This document shows positions 1-11,434 of a stretch of 64,000 bases of DNA, piece after piece. The notes beneath the pieces are model-generated. The model saw only the letters and a list, made by a program, of their open reading frames with translations, ran no database searches and had not been told where the DNA came from. The stretch is from Theristus sp. LFF4_11. Taxonomy: Eukaryota > Nematoda > Chromadorea > Monhysterida > Xyalidae. The position numbers were made by a program, and so were the translations under genes. The DNA lies in the NCBI GenBank assembly GCA_030248135.1, contig JASANC010003937.1, forward strand, positions 1-64,000, written 5' to 3'. Position 1 is the first letter of the stretch. Each line of letters starts with the position of its first letter.

Positions 1-948
1 ATAGATACCACGTTTTTGTCACTAGGAAAAAAGAAGGGACTTGTAAACTGAAGATTTCCTGCATTTTAGTCAAAGCGACAGTGTTGTGGCAATAGTTTAT
101 CAAGAACTAACTTGATTACATGTCATATCTGTCGTAAGCATACCTGAGATAACATACATAAATACGATCTTATTAACCGGAAAGAAACCCAAACTGGTAC
201 ACTTTATTCAAGGACATGATTATCAGTACTGATGACAAATACAGAGACCAACTTTTTCACCCACATTGGCCGGCTGACAGCGCCTCTGATAGCAGATATA
301 TACCTCCGAAAAGATACGCGCTGTTGATGTAATGACACAGCGACAGCTAAACACCACGCTCGCTGCAAAGCGCGCACTAGAATGGTAATTTAGCCGAAAA
401 CTCATAGCAACACCAGTCGAGGACGCGGATCAATATGGAGCAGCACGCGGAAGAGGGCTCATGAGACACAATGAGCGTGCTCGCAGCATGGCACACTCGT
501 CATCAGTGGTGCAGTTGCTGATATTAACCAGGCATCTGCTCCTTTCACTTGTTTCGAATTTATAAACTCATCTTGTTCTTTCTGGTGGTGTCGAGATTTC
601 GTTTTTTTGTCTCGAACATCATTTTGATCGGCTTTTTGCCGAGCGCAGTTTGCTGCTTTTTTTTACTCCGCTGCCGTGTGTTCGCTGTGCAGTGGGCTGG
701 TTTTATTCTGCGTAATTAGCATGCATGCATGCCAGACCATATCTCTTTTCCATGATTGTTTCCCGAATCTGATCGCGCAGTAGCGTATTTCCAATTTAGT
801 TTTTGCAGCGTATTCAAATTGTTGTTTGTACTTGTGGTCTGCGGTTTACTGGTTGCCTTGTGTGTTTAATTTCCGTTCACTTGTTTTTGCGCACAAACAG
901 GAAAATTCAATACTTTTTGCAGGTTTCGTGATTATTCAGAAAAAAAAT
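1..948. other. 5' flank of the F-box gene, no gene seen
   Basis: No convincing coding exon is visible. A CAG acceptor-like site preceded by a T-rich tract lies at about 915-922, roughly 27 bases before the start codon of the F-box gene, and could be a spliced-leader trans-splice site or the end of a 5' UTR intron. Short open frames here have no recognisable product. Confidence 0.4.
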
Positions 949-3900
949 ATGGATGAACAGCGCCCGCGTCTGGATTCGAAACTGTCGATCGAGTCGGGCA
1001 TTTCAATGGGCGCCCCCGGTGACCGCCTGTCGCCGTCGCCGCGGCCGCCGAGTGTCGCGTCGAAACTCAGTCCGAACCCGAGTCCGCGACCGTCGACCTC
1101 GGAGTCGATCTATTCATCGATGGAGTCGGGATCGTCCGGACAGTCGGGAACCGGCCAACCCGGTCAACTGCATCCCTTCAACACGAGTGAAGGTGAGATT
1201 TCCACTAACCGTGCTGTACTCGCTGTTCTACAGTGTAGTGGGTTGGCTTTTGATCGTGTTAGAAACAAGTGTTTTACGTCGATTCAGTTGTTCTGTAGAC
1301 CGAGTTGAAAACGAGTGCTGGTTTCGTTCAACCACGACACTCTCGCTCAATTTCCAAGCAAAGCCGCAAAACAGCGTTCCAGCTGCACTCAAGTACGCTC
1401 GCGGCGGCAGTAGCCGACAAAACTAGAAGCAAACGTTTCTCAACAGCTCATCCTTGCAGACCAACAAACGCAACTGTCCAGCAGTCTCGGTTCGAATCGG
1501 CCGCAGACGGCGGCGGCCAGACGGCGTGCGAGTCGCATTGCTGCTGCTAAAGCGGCTGCAAAACCACCAAAGAAACTGACGTTCATGGAACCACCGGAGA
1601 GTCAACGAATACCGCCGAGTCCGAACGACACAATCGTGGAGGAGTTCGATTTCTCAAACAACAATGTCGTCGAGTCATTCAGTTCGCTTACACCGTATAC
1701 AAGCGTCGTCAGCAAACCTTCAGCTGATACGTATTTGAAAAACAACAAAAGCGGTGACGCTGCAACCAACAATAGAAGACAATCAATAAAGCACGACAGC
1801 AAAGAGAAAGACCGCCAACAGAAGACGAAACCAACAAAAGAAAAGAACAAAGATGACGATAATGCTGTTCAAGATGTTGAAAACGACAGCAGAAACGGCA
1901 AACTACCATCGCTGTCATCGTCCAATACTGTTTATCGGCGGAACAGCTCCACGTTTCGCCATAAACGGCGCTCTTCAAAGTCGAGACGAGGCAGTAAATC
2001 CGTGAGCACTCCGAGCAACTCAGCAATCGAGTCGCTTTCCGATGAACTCCTCGGCACCATCTATCAGTTTCTGTCGCCGGTCGAGCGCATCCGATTCGAA
2101 CGTGTCTGCCGACGATTCCAGCAGATTTCGCGCAAAAGCTGGCGCTCCATGCGTCATCTGTCGTTCGTGAAACTGCTGCAAGACGATTCGGAGTGCTTCG
2201 ACGTGAAGAACTGCGACGCGTTGGTCACCGGATTCTTGCAGCGCGCGGGTTCGTGTTCGAGACTTTTGTCTTTTTTTCCAAATTTCACCGTGGACAAATC
2301 AATTGTTGTTTGTTGCTGTGTTTTATGTGATCAAAAAGTTTTCAGTTGTTATGTTTTCTCAAATTTTAAAATGAACAATGCGACTCATTTCAGGGCCGTT
2401 CCTCAGCTCACTGGACATGTCTCTGTGCGAAACGAACAGCGTGCTCACGGAAATGCGTCTGCAGAACGCGAGCTACCGAGCGATTGGCGTGCACTGTCCG
2501 AATCTGACATCTCTCGATCTGTCATACCTGAGTTTGACCAACACCGAGCTGGAAATACTCGCCAAAGCGGAACTGTGTCAGCTGGAGACGTTGAATCTGA
2601 TCCACTGTTTCGAAGACGAAGACCATCCCGACTTTGGACTGGCGAAACTGTTGCGCTCGATCGAGGAGCAACTGAAGGTGATCGACGTTTCGCAGAACGA
2701 TTCACTGACCGGCGAATGTTTCACGGCGTTGCCGAGAACACTGGAGCAGTTGGCCATACGAAAATGCGTCAACGTTGAAGAGAGACACGTGAACGCGTTG
2801 GCGAAGAAATTCGGAGGACACAGCTCAAAGTTGCAACGGCTGTCCGCGAGTTCGGTTCGCTGCGACTTGGGCTATCTCTTGAGTTCACTATCATCGAGTT
2901 TCACGCATCTCGAGCTGAACTACTACGAGTATCCGCTGAATGACCGACTGTTTGAGAAGCTGACCCAATTGAGACATCTTGAGCTCGGACACACTTACGC
3001 GATGACGCAGGACGTTCTGAACTCGGTTGCGCAGAACTGCACAAAGTTGGAGGTGTTGAAGATTGCTGGCAAAGAGTGCGCCATTGATCACATCAGCATA
3101 AAGTGCTGTCAAACGTTGACCGAATTGAAAGTGCTCGACATTGGTTGGTTCGAGCATCTGCCGGACTCGGAGCTGGCCGCCGTCGCCAAGTACGTTGTTG
3201 GCGATGTTCTGTTACTCTGATGTTGTATTCATGCTTTTATGCATTTGTAGTGACAGAATTACATATGATTTGTGCATTCCGAAAAATTTGAACGTGACAT
3301 CGATCGAGCTGGTTGGATCAATCATTTAAGATAGGCTTTTTGAGTCGACCGACCCGGCCTCCACACCTCTAGGCACAATTTCAAAAAAGTTCTCAAATTC
3401 AGTCACATTTAGGACCAATCGAACCGCCTTGATGCCCTGAGTTCGAAAATTATATTTGTTTTTTAATTTGACCCTTTTTTAAGCTCCAAAATTCAGAAAA
3501 ACCTGTTTTTTGACCCCCTTGTAGTAAAACTGTTCTAACTTGCTTCTGCTTAAAGCTATTAACAAAAATCAAACACCAATCGATTTCCCTTGTGTTCACG
3601 CACATTTTTTGTTTTTATACTATGAGTTGAAAACGTTTTTTCATGCTCTGTATTCATAAAAAACCGCAGAGGTTGGGGTTTTTTTACGTTTTTCGGTACT
3701 TTAGAAACGTTTGTGGGGTATAGTTGCTAAGTAATTCTGAAAGATCTGCGAAAAATGTATATCCGTGTAAAATTTCAGCTTCATAAAGCGTCGCCGGGAG
3801 TCACACGATACAAAACAAAATGGCTTGTCGCATGCGTTTTTGGTCAATATGCCGCATGCACACTGTACATGCGCGCACACACACAGTCACAGTGCACGCA

Positions 3901-6567
3901 AGCAGTGTGTGCGCTGCTGCTCATCCCATTCACCCTGCTGTTATGCAATACACCTAAAATATTACCCACGACATTTGACTGGTTCTATTCTAAAACGACG
4001 CTGCAAGCTCGATATCAAGAGCCTGAAAAAAGAATTTTCTTTATTGCACAAAATCAGTCCCATTGTCTTGCTGCGATTCATGTTCTACACAAACGCGTTA
4101 TTACAAAAACGTTTTATTATTTTTTCTATGAACATGACAAATTGTGCACTGCATGCAGAGCTACCCGGACTTTTCCCGCGCGGACATTTCCCGCGGACAT
4201 TTCCCAGGCGGACATTTCCCACGCGGACATTTCCCAGGCGGACATTTCCCGCGCGGACATTTTCCGCGCGGACTTTTCCCACGCGGACATTTCCCGCGCG
4301 GACATTTCCCGCGCGGACACTTTCCGCGCGGACTTTTCCCCCGCGGACATTTCCCGCGCGGACATTTCCCGCGCGGACATTTCCCGCGCGGACTTTTCCC
4401 TCGCGGACATTTCCCGCGCGGACATTTCCCTCGCGGACATTTCCCGCGCGGACTTTTCCCGCGCGGACATTTTCCGCGCGGACATTTCCCTCGTGGCCAT
4501 TTCCCACGCGGACATTTCCCGCGCGGACATTTCCCACGCGGGAAATGTCCGCGCGGGAAAAGTCCGGTACGGGAAATGTCCGCGCGGGAAAAGTCCGCGC
4601 GGGAAATGTCCGTTTGGGAAATGTCCGCGCGGGAAATGTCCGGTTACCCATGCAGAGATACAGTGAATGTTTCAAGAATGGATCACAAGAATGGTTTTGC
4701 TACGTACCGTATTACCCCCAATAAACCCCCATGGAGGATTAATACGTCAGCGACTTTTAGGGGTGGGGGTTTATTGGTGGGGGGGGATTATTGGTGGGGG
4801 GGGGGGTTTATTATACAAAAATTTCTAGGGGTGGGGTTTTGTTGAAAAGTAGCAAAAATACCTTGCATGGCAGGCAAGAAAGTTGCAGAAACTTCTACTT
4901 TTCACAGAGATTTCCTTTTGTAACAGCCTTTTGTAATGAAATTACCATTAACTCATCCATTTGGGGCCTTTGGTAGCACAATTTCACCAATGTCACTGCA
5001 TTCAGCCACTGAATTCGCTGGGTATGTGTTTCAAACAGGTTTCCAATTAACCCCCATGGGGGATTATTTGTGGGGGAGGAGATTATTTGGAAACTGGTCG
5101 GGGGGGTGGGGGTTTATTGGTGGGGGGGATTAATGGTGGGGGGGGTTTAATGGGGGTAATACGGTAGTATGCTGTGTACAAGAGGCGGGATTCATGGTTT
5201 TAAACATTTCACCGTCTCCTTTGGAAAAAGATAATATCAGATACATTATTGTGACGATCATTACAAATATGCAAAATCAGTACAAAACATACAAAAGTAA
5301 ATGAAGGAGAATACAATAGCGAAGGAGAGTTTTGTTGAATACAACAAGAGAGAATACAACAAAAAAATTGCCTGGTTGGTTGTTTGGTAACAAAAACTTG
5401 CCGCCTGCACGTGGACAACAACGAGCGACAAAATGTTGTGCAACATGTGCCGCTGAGCAATTTTCAGTAGCCTGCTTTTTTGGTACGGCTAAAGTGTCAT
5501 GGATAATATTTTAGGTGTATTGCATAACAGCAGGGTGAATGGGATGAGCAGCAGCGCACACACTGCTTGCGTGCACTGTGACTGTGTGTGTGCGCGCATG
5601 TACAGTGTGCATGCGGCATATTGACCAAAAACGCATGCGACAAGCCATTTTGTTTTGTATCGTGTGACTCCCGGCGACGCTTTATAAAGCTGAAATTTTA
5701 CAAGGATATACATTTTTCGCAGATCTTTCAGAATTACTTAGCAACTATACCCCACAAACGTTTCTAAAGTACCGAAAAACGTAAAAAACCCCCAACCTCT
5801 GCGGTTTTTTATAAATACAGAGCATGAAAAAACGTTTTCAACTTATAGTATATTAACGAAAAATGTGCGCGAACACAAGGGAAATCGATTGGTGTTTGAT
5901 TTTTGTTAATAGCTTTAAGCAGAAGCAAGTTAGAACAGTTTTACTACAAGAGGGTCAAAAAAACAGTTTTTCTTAATTTTGAAGCATAAAACGAGTTAAA
6001 TTAAAAAACAAATATGATTTTCGAACTCAGGGCATCAAGGCGGTTCGATTGGTCTTAAATTTGACTGAATTTGACAACTTTTTTGAAATTGTGCCTAAGG
6101 AGGGTCGGTATTGTGAAAAAGCCTATCTTAAAAAGACCCAATGCAAGAGCAGCCAATCACCGAACTGAGCATAATTACTGCTCATCTCTATGCAGCAGTG
6201 AAATGCGATTCACTTTGCTCCATTATAAAATTTTCAATTAAAAAAACGCCGTTGTTTTTAAAAACACGATTCATTTCTCAGACACGGCAAACTCGTCGAC
6301 GTTAATCTGCACAACTGCGATCGTCTGTCAGGACCGGCGATTCTGCGAATGGTGAAAGCGAACGATCAACTGCGAGTGCTCTCGGTTACCGGCTGCTCGA
6401 AAGTGGATGAGAGTATTGTGCAGTACATTTGCGAGGCCACCAAGGAGCAGCGCAATCGAAAGCTTCCACTGACCATGCGGATCGGCTTCGCCATGAGGGG
6501 CAGCTCTGTGAACTTGTACACGCATCATAAATTTGTCGTTGATGTGTTCCGGGCGTGGAAGTTCTGA
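949..6567 (+). CDS. F-box and leucine-rich-repeat protein (FBXL type)
   Basis: Four exons can be joined with matching phases: 949-1192, 1460-2248, 2394-3189 and 6282-6567, giving 704 residues. The first 260 residues are Ser/Pro- and Lys-rich and look disordered. An F-box follows at about residues 271-315 (starts SLSDELLGTIYQFL). The rest is a run of leucine-rich repeats of the CPNLTSLDLS and LRHLELG kind up to the C-terminus. F-box/LRR proteins are known substrate adaptors of SCF ubiquitin ligases: the F-box binds Skp1 and the LRRs bind the target. That role is inferred here from domain order only. The third intron (3190-6281) is 3.1 kb and almost wholly occupied by an inverted-repeat element, while the other introns are 146-267 bp. 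The start at 949 was chosen because it opens the frame after an acceptor-like site. An AATAAA at 6825 lies inside a downstream MITE. Confidence 0.85.
4161..4650. repeat. 15-bp minisatellite with a strand switch
   Basis: About 25 near-identical copies of a 15-base unit (GCGCGGACATTTCCC) run from about 4161 to 4542. They are followed directly by about seven copies in the opposite orientation up to 4650, so the end of the array can fold into a hairpin. Because the unit is divisible by three, all frames stay open and encode five-residue repeats. These are not taken as protein. Confidence 0.9.
4707..5164 (+). mobile_element. MITE family A, copy 1
   Basis: Terminal inverted repeats CCGTATTACCCCC and GGGGGTAATACGG are flanked by TA on both sides. 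The interior has G-rich tracts around AATAAACCCCCATGG-type palindromes. It is nested inside the larger element at 3326-6131. Other copies lie at 26262, 34916 and 56436. Confidence 0.85.
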
Positions 6568-6609
6568 GATTATCTTAGTGGCTGCGTTTACTTGTACTTG
6601 TGTATGACC

Positions 6610-6835
6610 TATTTTTTTAAACGTGTCCCACTGAAATGACGTCATGTGTCGCCAAACATGCGCTTGCCGTTCAGAGCAAACCAGAGTTTCGGTTTAGCCG
6701 GTTTCTTCCCGCAAACAAATGGTGAATGTCGAATCAGTCACACCAAATTGACATTTCAGTGCTTATACTTTGACAAACGGGCGTTTTTAAATCAAATGAC
6801 GTCATTTTAGTCCGGACACGTTTGAATAAACCACA
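6610..6835 (+). mobile_element. MITE family B, copy 1 (carries TGACGTCA)
   Basis: A repeat of about 225 bp with imperfect terminal inverted repeats built on AAACGTGTCC and ATGACGTCA. It starts 40 bp after the F-box stop codon, and its right end supplies the AATAAA at 6825-6830. Three more copies lie at 8611-8830, 31961-32180 and 32230-32457. Confidence 0.8.
6825..6830 (+). terminator. AATAAA polyadenylation signal inside MITE B
   Basis: AATAAA lies 258 bases after the F-box/LRR stop codon and is part of the terminal repeat of MITE family B. It is the first AATAAA seen downstream of the gene, so the transposon may set the 3' end of the transcript. Confidence 0.4.
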
Positions 6836-6974
6836 ATACTTTGGTGGCGTCCTTCTAACTGCGTTTGTGGTCGGAGTTTATGTTGTATGTTATTATTGTC
6901 GTCACCAGTTGTTTGGACTTACTGTTTCGGTTTCTTTGTCCGAATTTTGGAGGTTATGATTTGTGATCGTACAT

Positions 6975-7195
6975 ATTATTTTTTCTTCAAGACCTGCGAC
7001 TCAATGCGGTTGTATAGGTGAAAAAAAACTAATTTCAATCTTTATGTGGTAATTTAGAATAGCCTAAGTGACCCGGTTCTCATTTAGGGGACTCGGATCC
7101 CTTTGCCAATTTTGAATTCCCGCGTCGTGCATGAGACTGCTTGGCCATCAATGCGCGCATTGAAAAGCGGGACCAAAATAAAAGATATTACCTTA
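6975..7195 (-). mobile_element. MITE family D, copy 1
   Basis: About 220 bp that match, in reverse orientation, the repeats at 34877-35533 and 47087-47297: conserved blocks read GGGACCAAAATAAAAGAT at one end and AAGACCTGCGACTCAATGCG at the other. Partial relatives occur near 20150, 23622 and 39715. The remaining spacer to the next gene (7196-7882) holds nothing recognisable. Confidence 0.7.
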
Positions 7196-7882
7196 TTGCA
7201 TCCTTTTGCTTTTTATTTTTTTTCTCACTGAACCTTTCTTGCTTTGTTTTGCTGAACTTGTTCCTGATTCAATTTTTTTAAGTTTTCATCATAAATTTCA
7301 ACATTCCCATTTCCACATGCTGAAAGATTCATCATACGTGTATGCTAACTGTTCACTGTTTCACCTGCACATGTTTCATGGTTTGGCTGTACGTGTATAG
7401 TGGTTTGGTTGTTGTTGTTTTTTCTGAGTAATTTCGAAACCGGTCAACTGTATCGAAAAAGTTTTAATGTGCGAGTGAATGAAAGAGTTTCTATTTTATG
7501 TACTAAACTGTTGAGTGAGTAAAATGACCAATTGTTTTCTTCGGTGTTGAGCATTGTAAAAAGTAAACCTAATAGTAACCTGTACACAAACTGAACGATA
7601 GTTGTTGTGTGAAAAATTGCGATACAGAAACGCAACTGTATTTTATGTGTGAAAAATTACGCAGCTGCTAACCACGTTTGAAAATAACGGGTTGACAATT
7701 CAGGTGTCGGCAGATTCAAATGATGGTGATTGCAAACAAGTTATTTTTTGACCGGACACAGTTTTCAAAAAAATTCTGCTCTGTCTTGTTTTATTGCCCA
7801 TTTTAAAAGTTGTTCCAAACCAACTTCTGAAGCGAAGTTGATTTCCAAGAATTATCATAAAAGCACAAGCCCTACGAAGAGA

Positions 7883-9112
7883 ATGAAGCGGCCCATTTCG
7901 CTGAGCATCACACCATTCCTTCTGGTGTGCGTGACACCGCTCGCGAGCGCCTGTAACTCAGCGGCCGATGATGCGACCACGACCATCGATGTTGACACAG
8001 ACTACCCTCGCGGTGTCCAACAACACTACGTCGTAAGTTTTGCCTTCCCGGTGCAGTGTTAGTAGACTGTTTTGGTTGTGTAAGCAGACTGCTTTCGTAC
8101 GTTGTACAATGCAAGTGCTCCATGTCCTTTATTCGGCAATCAACGGTCACCTGATCCTCCAATAATAGCAAAATCCAAAATATTTTCGGTGACAAAAATT
8201 GTTGTCGGGAACTTTTTTAAATTTTGCTTATGCACTTTGAAAATGACTAATGAGATAGTTCACACTTTCGCACCAGGAGGTTCCACCGGGCCATCAGTAT
8301 CAATATTACGAAACGATCGAGCACGTCACTCCGGCACCGCCGCCAGCAGTGCAACATCAACTGCCAACCGATTCCGTCTCCGGCACCGGTGATCCCGCTT
8401 GTCCGAGTGCTCAGTTGCAGCAACTGATCAAATCGGTGGTCTCCGTTTTTTGGGCACCTTTTCTTTTTTTCTTTTCTTCTAGTTTTCCGGTGGAAGACGA
8501 AAACCGGATCATGAAGATTTTCATTGAACGTTGAGCATTTCACACATTTCACACTGTTCAGAAGTTTGTTTCCGAGTTTCTTTCTGCAACATACATACAT
8601 GTATTGCAGATTTATTCAAACGTGCCCGGACTAAAATGACGTCATTTGCTTTAAAAAGGCCCGTTTGTCAAAGTACAGGCACTAAAATGTCAGTTTGGTA
8701 TGACTGATTCGACATTCACCATTTGTTTACGTGAAGAAATCGGCTAAACGGAAAATCTAGTTTGCTGTGAACGGCAAGCGCATGTTTGGCGGCACATGAC
8801 GTCATTTCAGTGGGACATGTTTAAAAAATAGTTATGCACGTTATGCATTCTCATTGCTCGATCGCCTTGCAGACCATGGAGGAGCTGAACGGCGCTGGCG
8901 CCCCAGGCATCGCCGCCGTGCTACGCGAACGAGCGAAAGTGCAGATTGGCGGGGATTTTCAGTCGATTTGCGCCGAGAAACCATTCTCGTTTGATGTCGT
9001 CTACAAGGATCACGCGTGTCGATACAAACACGACGAGGGACACACTTGCCTGGTGTGGCGCACAAAGGAGGGCGAAGCGGGGCAGTCGTTTCGGTTGAAG
9101 AGGAGGATTTAA
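7883..9112 (+). CDS. secreted ground-like domain protein 1
   Basis: Three exons, 7883-8032, 8277-8435 and 8873-9112, all phase 0, give 182 residues. A hydrophobic signal peptide covers about residues 1-22 (ends CVTPLASA). A Pro/Gln/Tyr-rich linker follows, then a ground-like domain from about residue 92: CPS...LIKS, a helix ending VLRERAK, FQSICAEKPFSFDV, and the final C...TCLVW. Ground-like domains are short four-cysteine secreted modules of the nematode hedgehog-related families (grd, grl); exact ligands are unknown. It is the first of four tandem genes and is closest to the second. The second intron contains a MITE (8611-8830). Exported cuticle or signalling protein is the likely role by family. 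The stop codon TAA overlaps an AATAAA signal. Confidence 0.8.
8611..8830 (-). mobile_element. MITE family B, copy 2
   Basis: Reverse-orientation copy of the repeat at 6610-6835, lying wholly within intron 2 of ground-like gene 1. Both terminal repeats carry the palindrome TGACGTCA. Confidence 0.8.
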
Positions 9113-9116
9113 TAAA
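9109..9116 (+). terminator. stop codon overlapping AATAAA
   Basis: The TAA stop of ground-like gene 1 (9110-9112) shares bases with the sequence TTAATAAAG, so the polyadenylation signal begins within the stop codon. If it is used, the 3' UTR would be only about 10-30 bases. Confidence 0.45.
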
Positions 9117-9156
9117 GAAAAAAAGTTATTATTTTGTGTTTGATATTTTCGGAGCT

Positions 9157-9313
9157 GCAATCAATCCTGCTAATTATATTGACAATTACATTGGTTATTG
9201 TGGTCGGCTTTTTTTGTGTTACCTCATTTTGTCAGTGCAATCATTGCTAATTATATTGACAATTACATTGGTTATTGTGGTCGGCTTTTTTTGTGTTACC
9301 TCATTTTGTCAGG
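9157..9313 (+). repeat. tandem duplication of about 78-80 bp
   Basis: The stretch 9157-9236 is repeated at 9237-9313 with one small difference near the start (CAATCAATCC against CAATCATTG). It is AT-rich, lies just after ground-like gene 1 and has no coding potential of its own. Nothing else is seen between 9313 and 9835. Confidence 0.85.
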
Positions 9314-9835
9314 TTTTTATTTTTATATTTGCTGTATTTTTATCACTTTTCGATTACACAAGGACCCAGATTTTCTAACGTTATTGCGCAATATTTATTT
9401 TTCGTAAAAGTGTGTTGATTATGGCCATTCACCACACAGCTGGAGAGAAAAATATCAAATGGGCATCCGTTGTTTGATGTCAAAAATTAAAACAGCAACA
9501 CATTCAGGGTGCAATTGCATGCATACAGTGCAACAGTACACACTGACCAGTGTCCAAAACAAAAACTTCAAAATTTTGTTGGAAAATTTGTAGTTTGACA
9601 CACCAGTAGAAATGTACATCAAAAACAATGCCTTTTGTCCTCCATTTTGGAGTGTTTCTGCATGTGGTTAAAAAACATACACTGGGCACTGTTAGCAACG
9701 TAAACGTTTGAAATTGCAAAGTTACAACTTGCTTTTCACCCGGAAAACATGAAAATAAAGCAAAGTGATGATAAAAAGTTTAGTTGGAGTAGCTCAAGTT
9801 CATTTTCCTAAAAGTTTTGAACGAAGCTCACAAAA

Positions 9836-10789
9836 ATGCAGTACCTGACATCATTGGTCGTGGCCTTTGCCCTGCAGACGCAGCTAGCTCAATGCTGCAT
9901 GAAAGATGATGTAAGTGCAGGCATTTTCTGAACATCAGTTCTTCAGAGCGTTTCAACAAGTTAAAAAATTGTTCAAAATTTCAAACAGATCCAAATTGCC
10001 CCGCTTGACGAACCGTCTGAGACTGACTACAATCACCACCATGAAACTCATCATCAAAGCTACGATACTCAACCAGCTGCCTATACGGAGCCCCCACCAC
10101 CGCCGCCACCCACGCAGGCTTACGGTCAACCGGAAACTGAAGGCTATGAAACTGATACTGAACCGCCATATGTCAGTTTTCAAACATTTCAAACTTGTTC
10201 GTTTCTTTTCGTTCTTTGCGCTTTCGTGTTTCAACCAGTTCGTCTTCTGATGAAAACTAGTTCTTTCAAAAAACTTCACAGGAAACGACCGTCGATCCGA
10301 TGTGTCCAAGCACGGCACTGAAGCAATTGATGCAAGAGGTTGGTGGGTTTTTTGAAATGTGACACGCTGAATTTGAATTTTTTGTGACACGCTGAACTCA
10401 TGAGATACTGAAATCTAACCTTTTCATTTCAACATCTTTGACCTGGCGTATTGCAAGCTTAGTTGTTCTGGGAAGTTGCTTCGTTGTGCAGTTTTTACCT
10501 GTCGCAAAAGGTGCCATGCCAATAGATCAGAGCGCAGCATTCCATTCAGTTCCATGCAGCCAGCATTTCGTTGCAGACAATGCTGGAGCTGCACGGTGCC
10601 ACGCCGAGCGGCATTGCATCCGTCATTCGTGAACGCGCGCAGCTGCGCTTCACCGGCGAATTCCAGGCGGTCTGCTCGGTGCAACGTTTCTCGTTCGACG
10701 TCGTCTACAAGGAGCACGCGTGCAGGCTGGTCGATGAGGCAAACGGCGTCACCTGCCTCGTTTGGAGGAGCCGAGAAATCTCGCCTTGA
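9836..10789 (+). CDS. secreted ground-like domain protein 2
   Basis: Four exons, 9836-9910, 9989-10171, 10282-10338 and 10577-10789, all phase 0, give 175 residues. The signal peptide is about residues 1-19 (MQYLTSLVVAFALQTQLAQC). The linker (residues 26-86) is rich in His, Tyr, Glu and Pro, including a PPPPPPP run. The ground-like domain follows: CPSTALKQLMQE, then a helix ending VIRERAQ, AVCSVQRFSFDVVYKEHAC and TCLVW. The last exon is clearly paralogous to that of gene 1 (shared PFSFDVVYK.HAC pattern), so these two arose by duplication. It has one more intron than its neighbours, splitting the linker from the domain start. Secreted four-cysteine ground-like protein; partner unknown. Confidence 0.8.
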
Positions 10790-11434
10790 GTTTTTTGGTT
10801 TTAGTTCGGTTGTTGTTAATTTATGCTACTTTTGTTTTTCTTTAAATTGCTAGCATTCGAATTTGAACTTCTATTGTTGAAAGCCACGCATTGTTTTTTT
10901 TCACATTTCATGATTGTTTTTATTTGATTTAATTACGAGATTCTTCGGTGGATACACTTTTGCTTTTTCATGTTTTTTGTTTTTCCCTCAACAATGTGCA
11001 ATCAATGGCTTTCAATCTTGTTGTTCTGCAGACCAACAGAATAAAAAAGTTACTTTGAAAGGCTATGAATACGAAAAATAAACTCCATTTGAGTGGAAAC
11101 ATAATGCACTTTGCAAAACTATGTAATAGCAACGTTTTAATAGCTGATGCAGTGTAATTGTTTGATTATGACTACCGGTGTGTGAACTGGTAAAACGCTC
11201 AGAATGATGGTAAACTGTGGTGTAAATGGTGTGGTACGTACGCAAGCACACCAAACGTTACAGAGAAGTCAACTAACGGCTGTTGAAAATGCTTGTTGAA
11301 AAAGACTGCAACTGTTGACATAAATTGGTTACCTTTTTCTTCAAATTTCTCAAAACATTCTATTGTTTTCTGTTTCCCAAAACAGTTCCGACGCAACAAA
11401 GTAGCTAAAATACAAATAAAACGAATTTACCAAA
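10790..11434. other. spacer between ground-like genes 2 and 3
   Basis: AT-rich, with several T-tracts and possible AATAAA signals near 11038 and 11077. No coding exon or repeat family was recognised. Confidence 0.4.

Larger units (their letters stand above)
3326..6131. mobile_element. TTAA-flanked long inverted-repeat element in F-box intron 3
   Basis: The two ends are inverted copies of each other over about 620 bp (3326-3965 against 5517-6131), and each begins TTAAGATAGGCTTTTT. The TTAA at both ends may be a target duplication or part of the terminus. The same termini flank the 3 kb palindrome at 51587-54624, so the two are members of one family. The interior holds a 15-bp minisatellite and a MITE (4707-5164). 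Matching open frames in the two arms are only mirror images of the repeat. No transposase is visible, so it is probably non-autonomous. It does not appear to disrupt the host gene, because flanking exon phases join cleanly. Confidence 0.85.

Noticed and set aside
3755..4845. Long overlapping open frames on both strands (about 130-300 codons)
   Set aside because: They are produced by the 15-bp minisatellite and the inverted arms of the element; the repeat unit length is a multiple of three, so every frame stays open.
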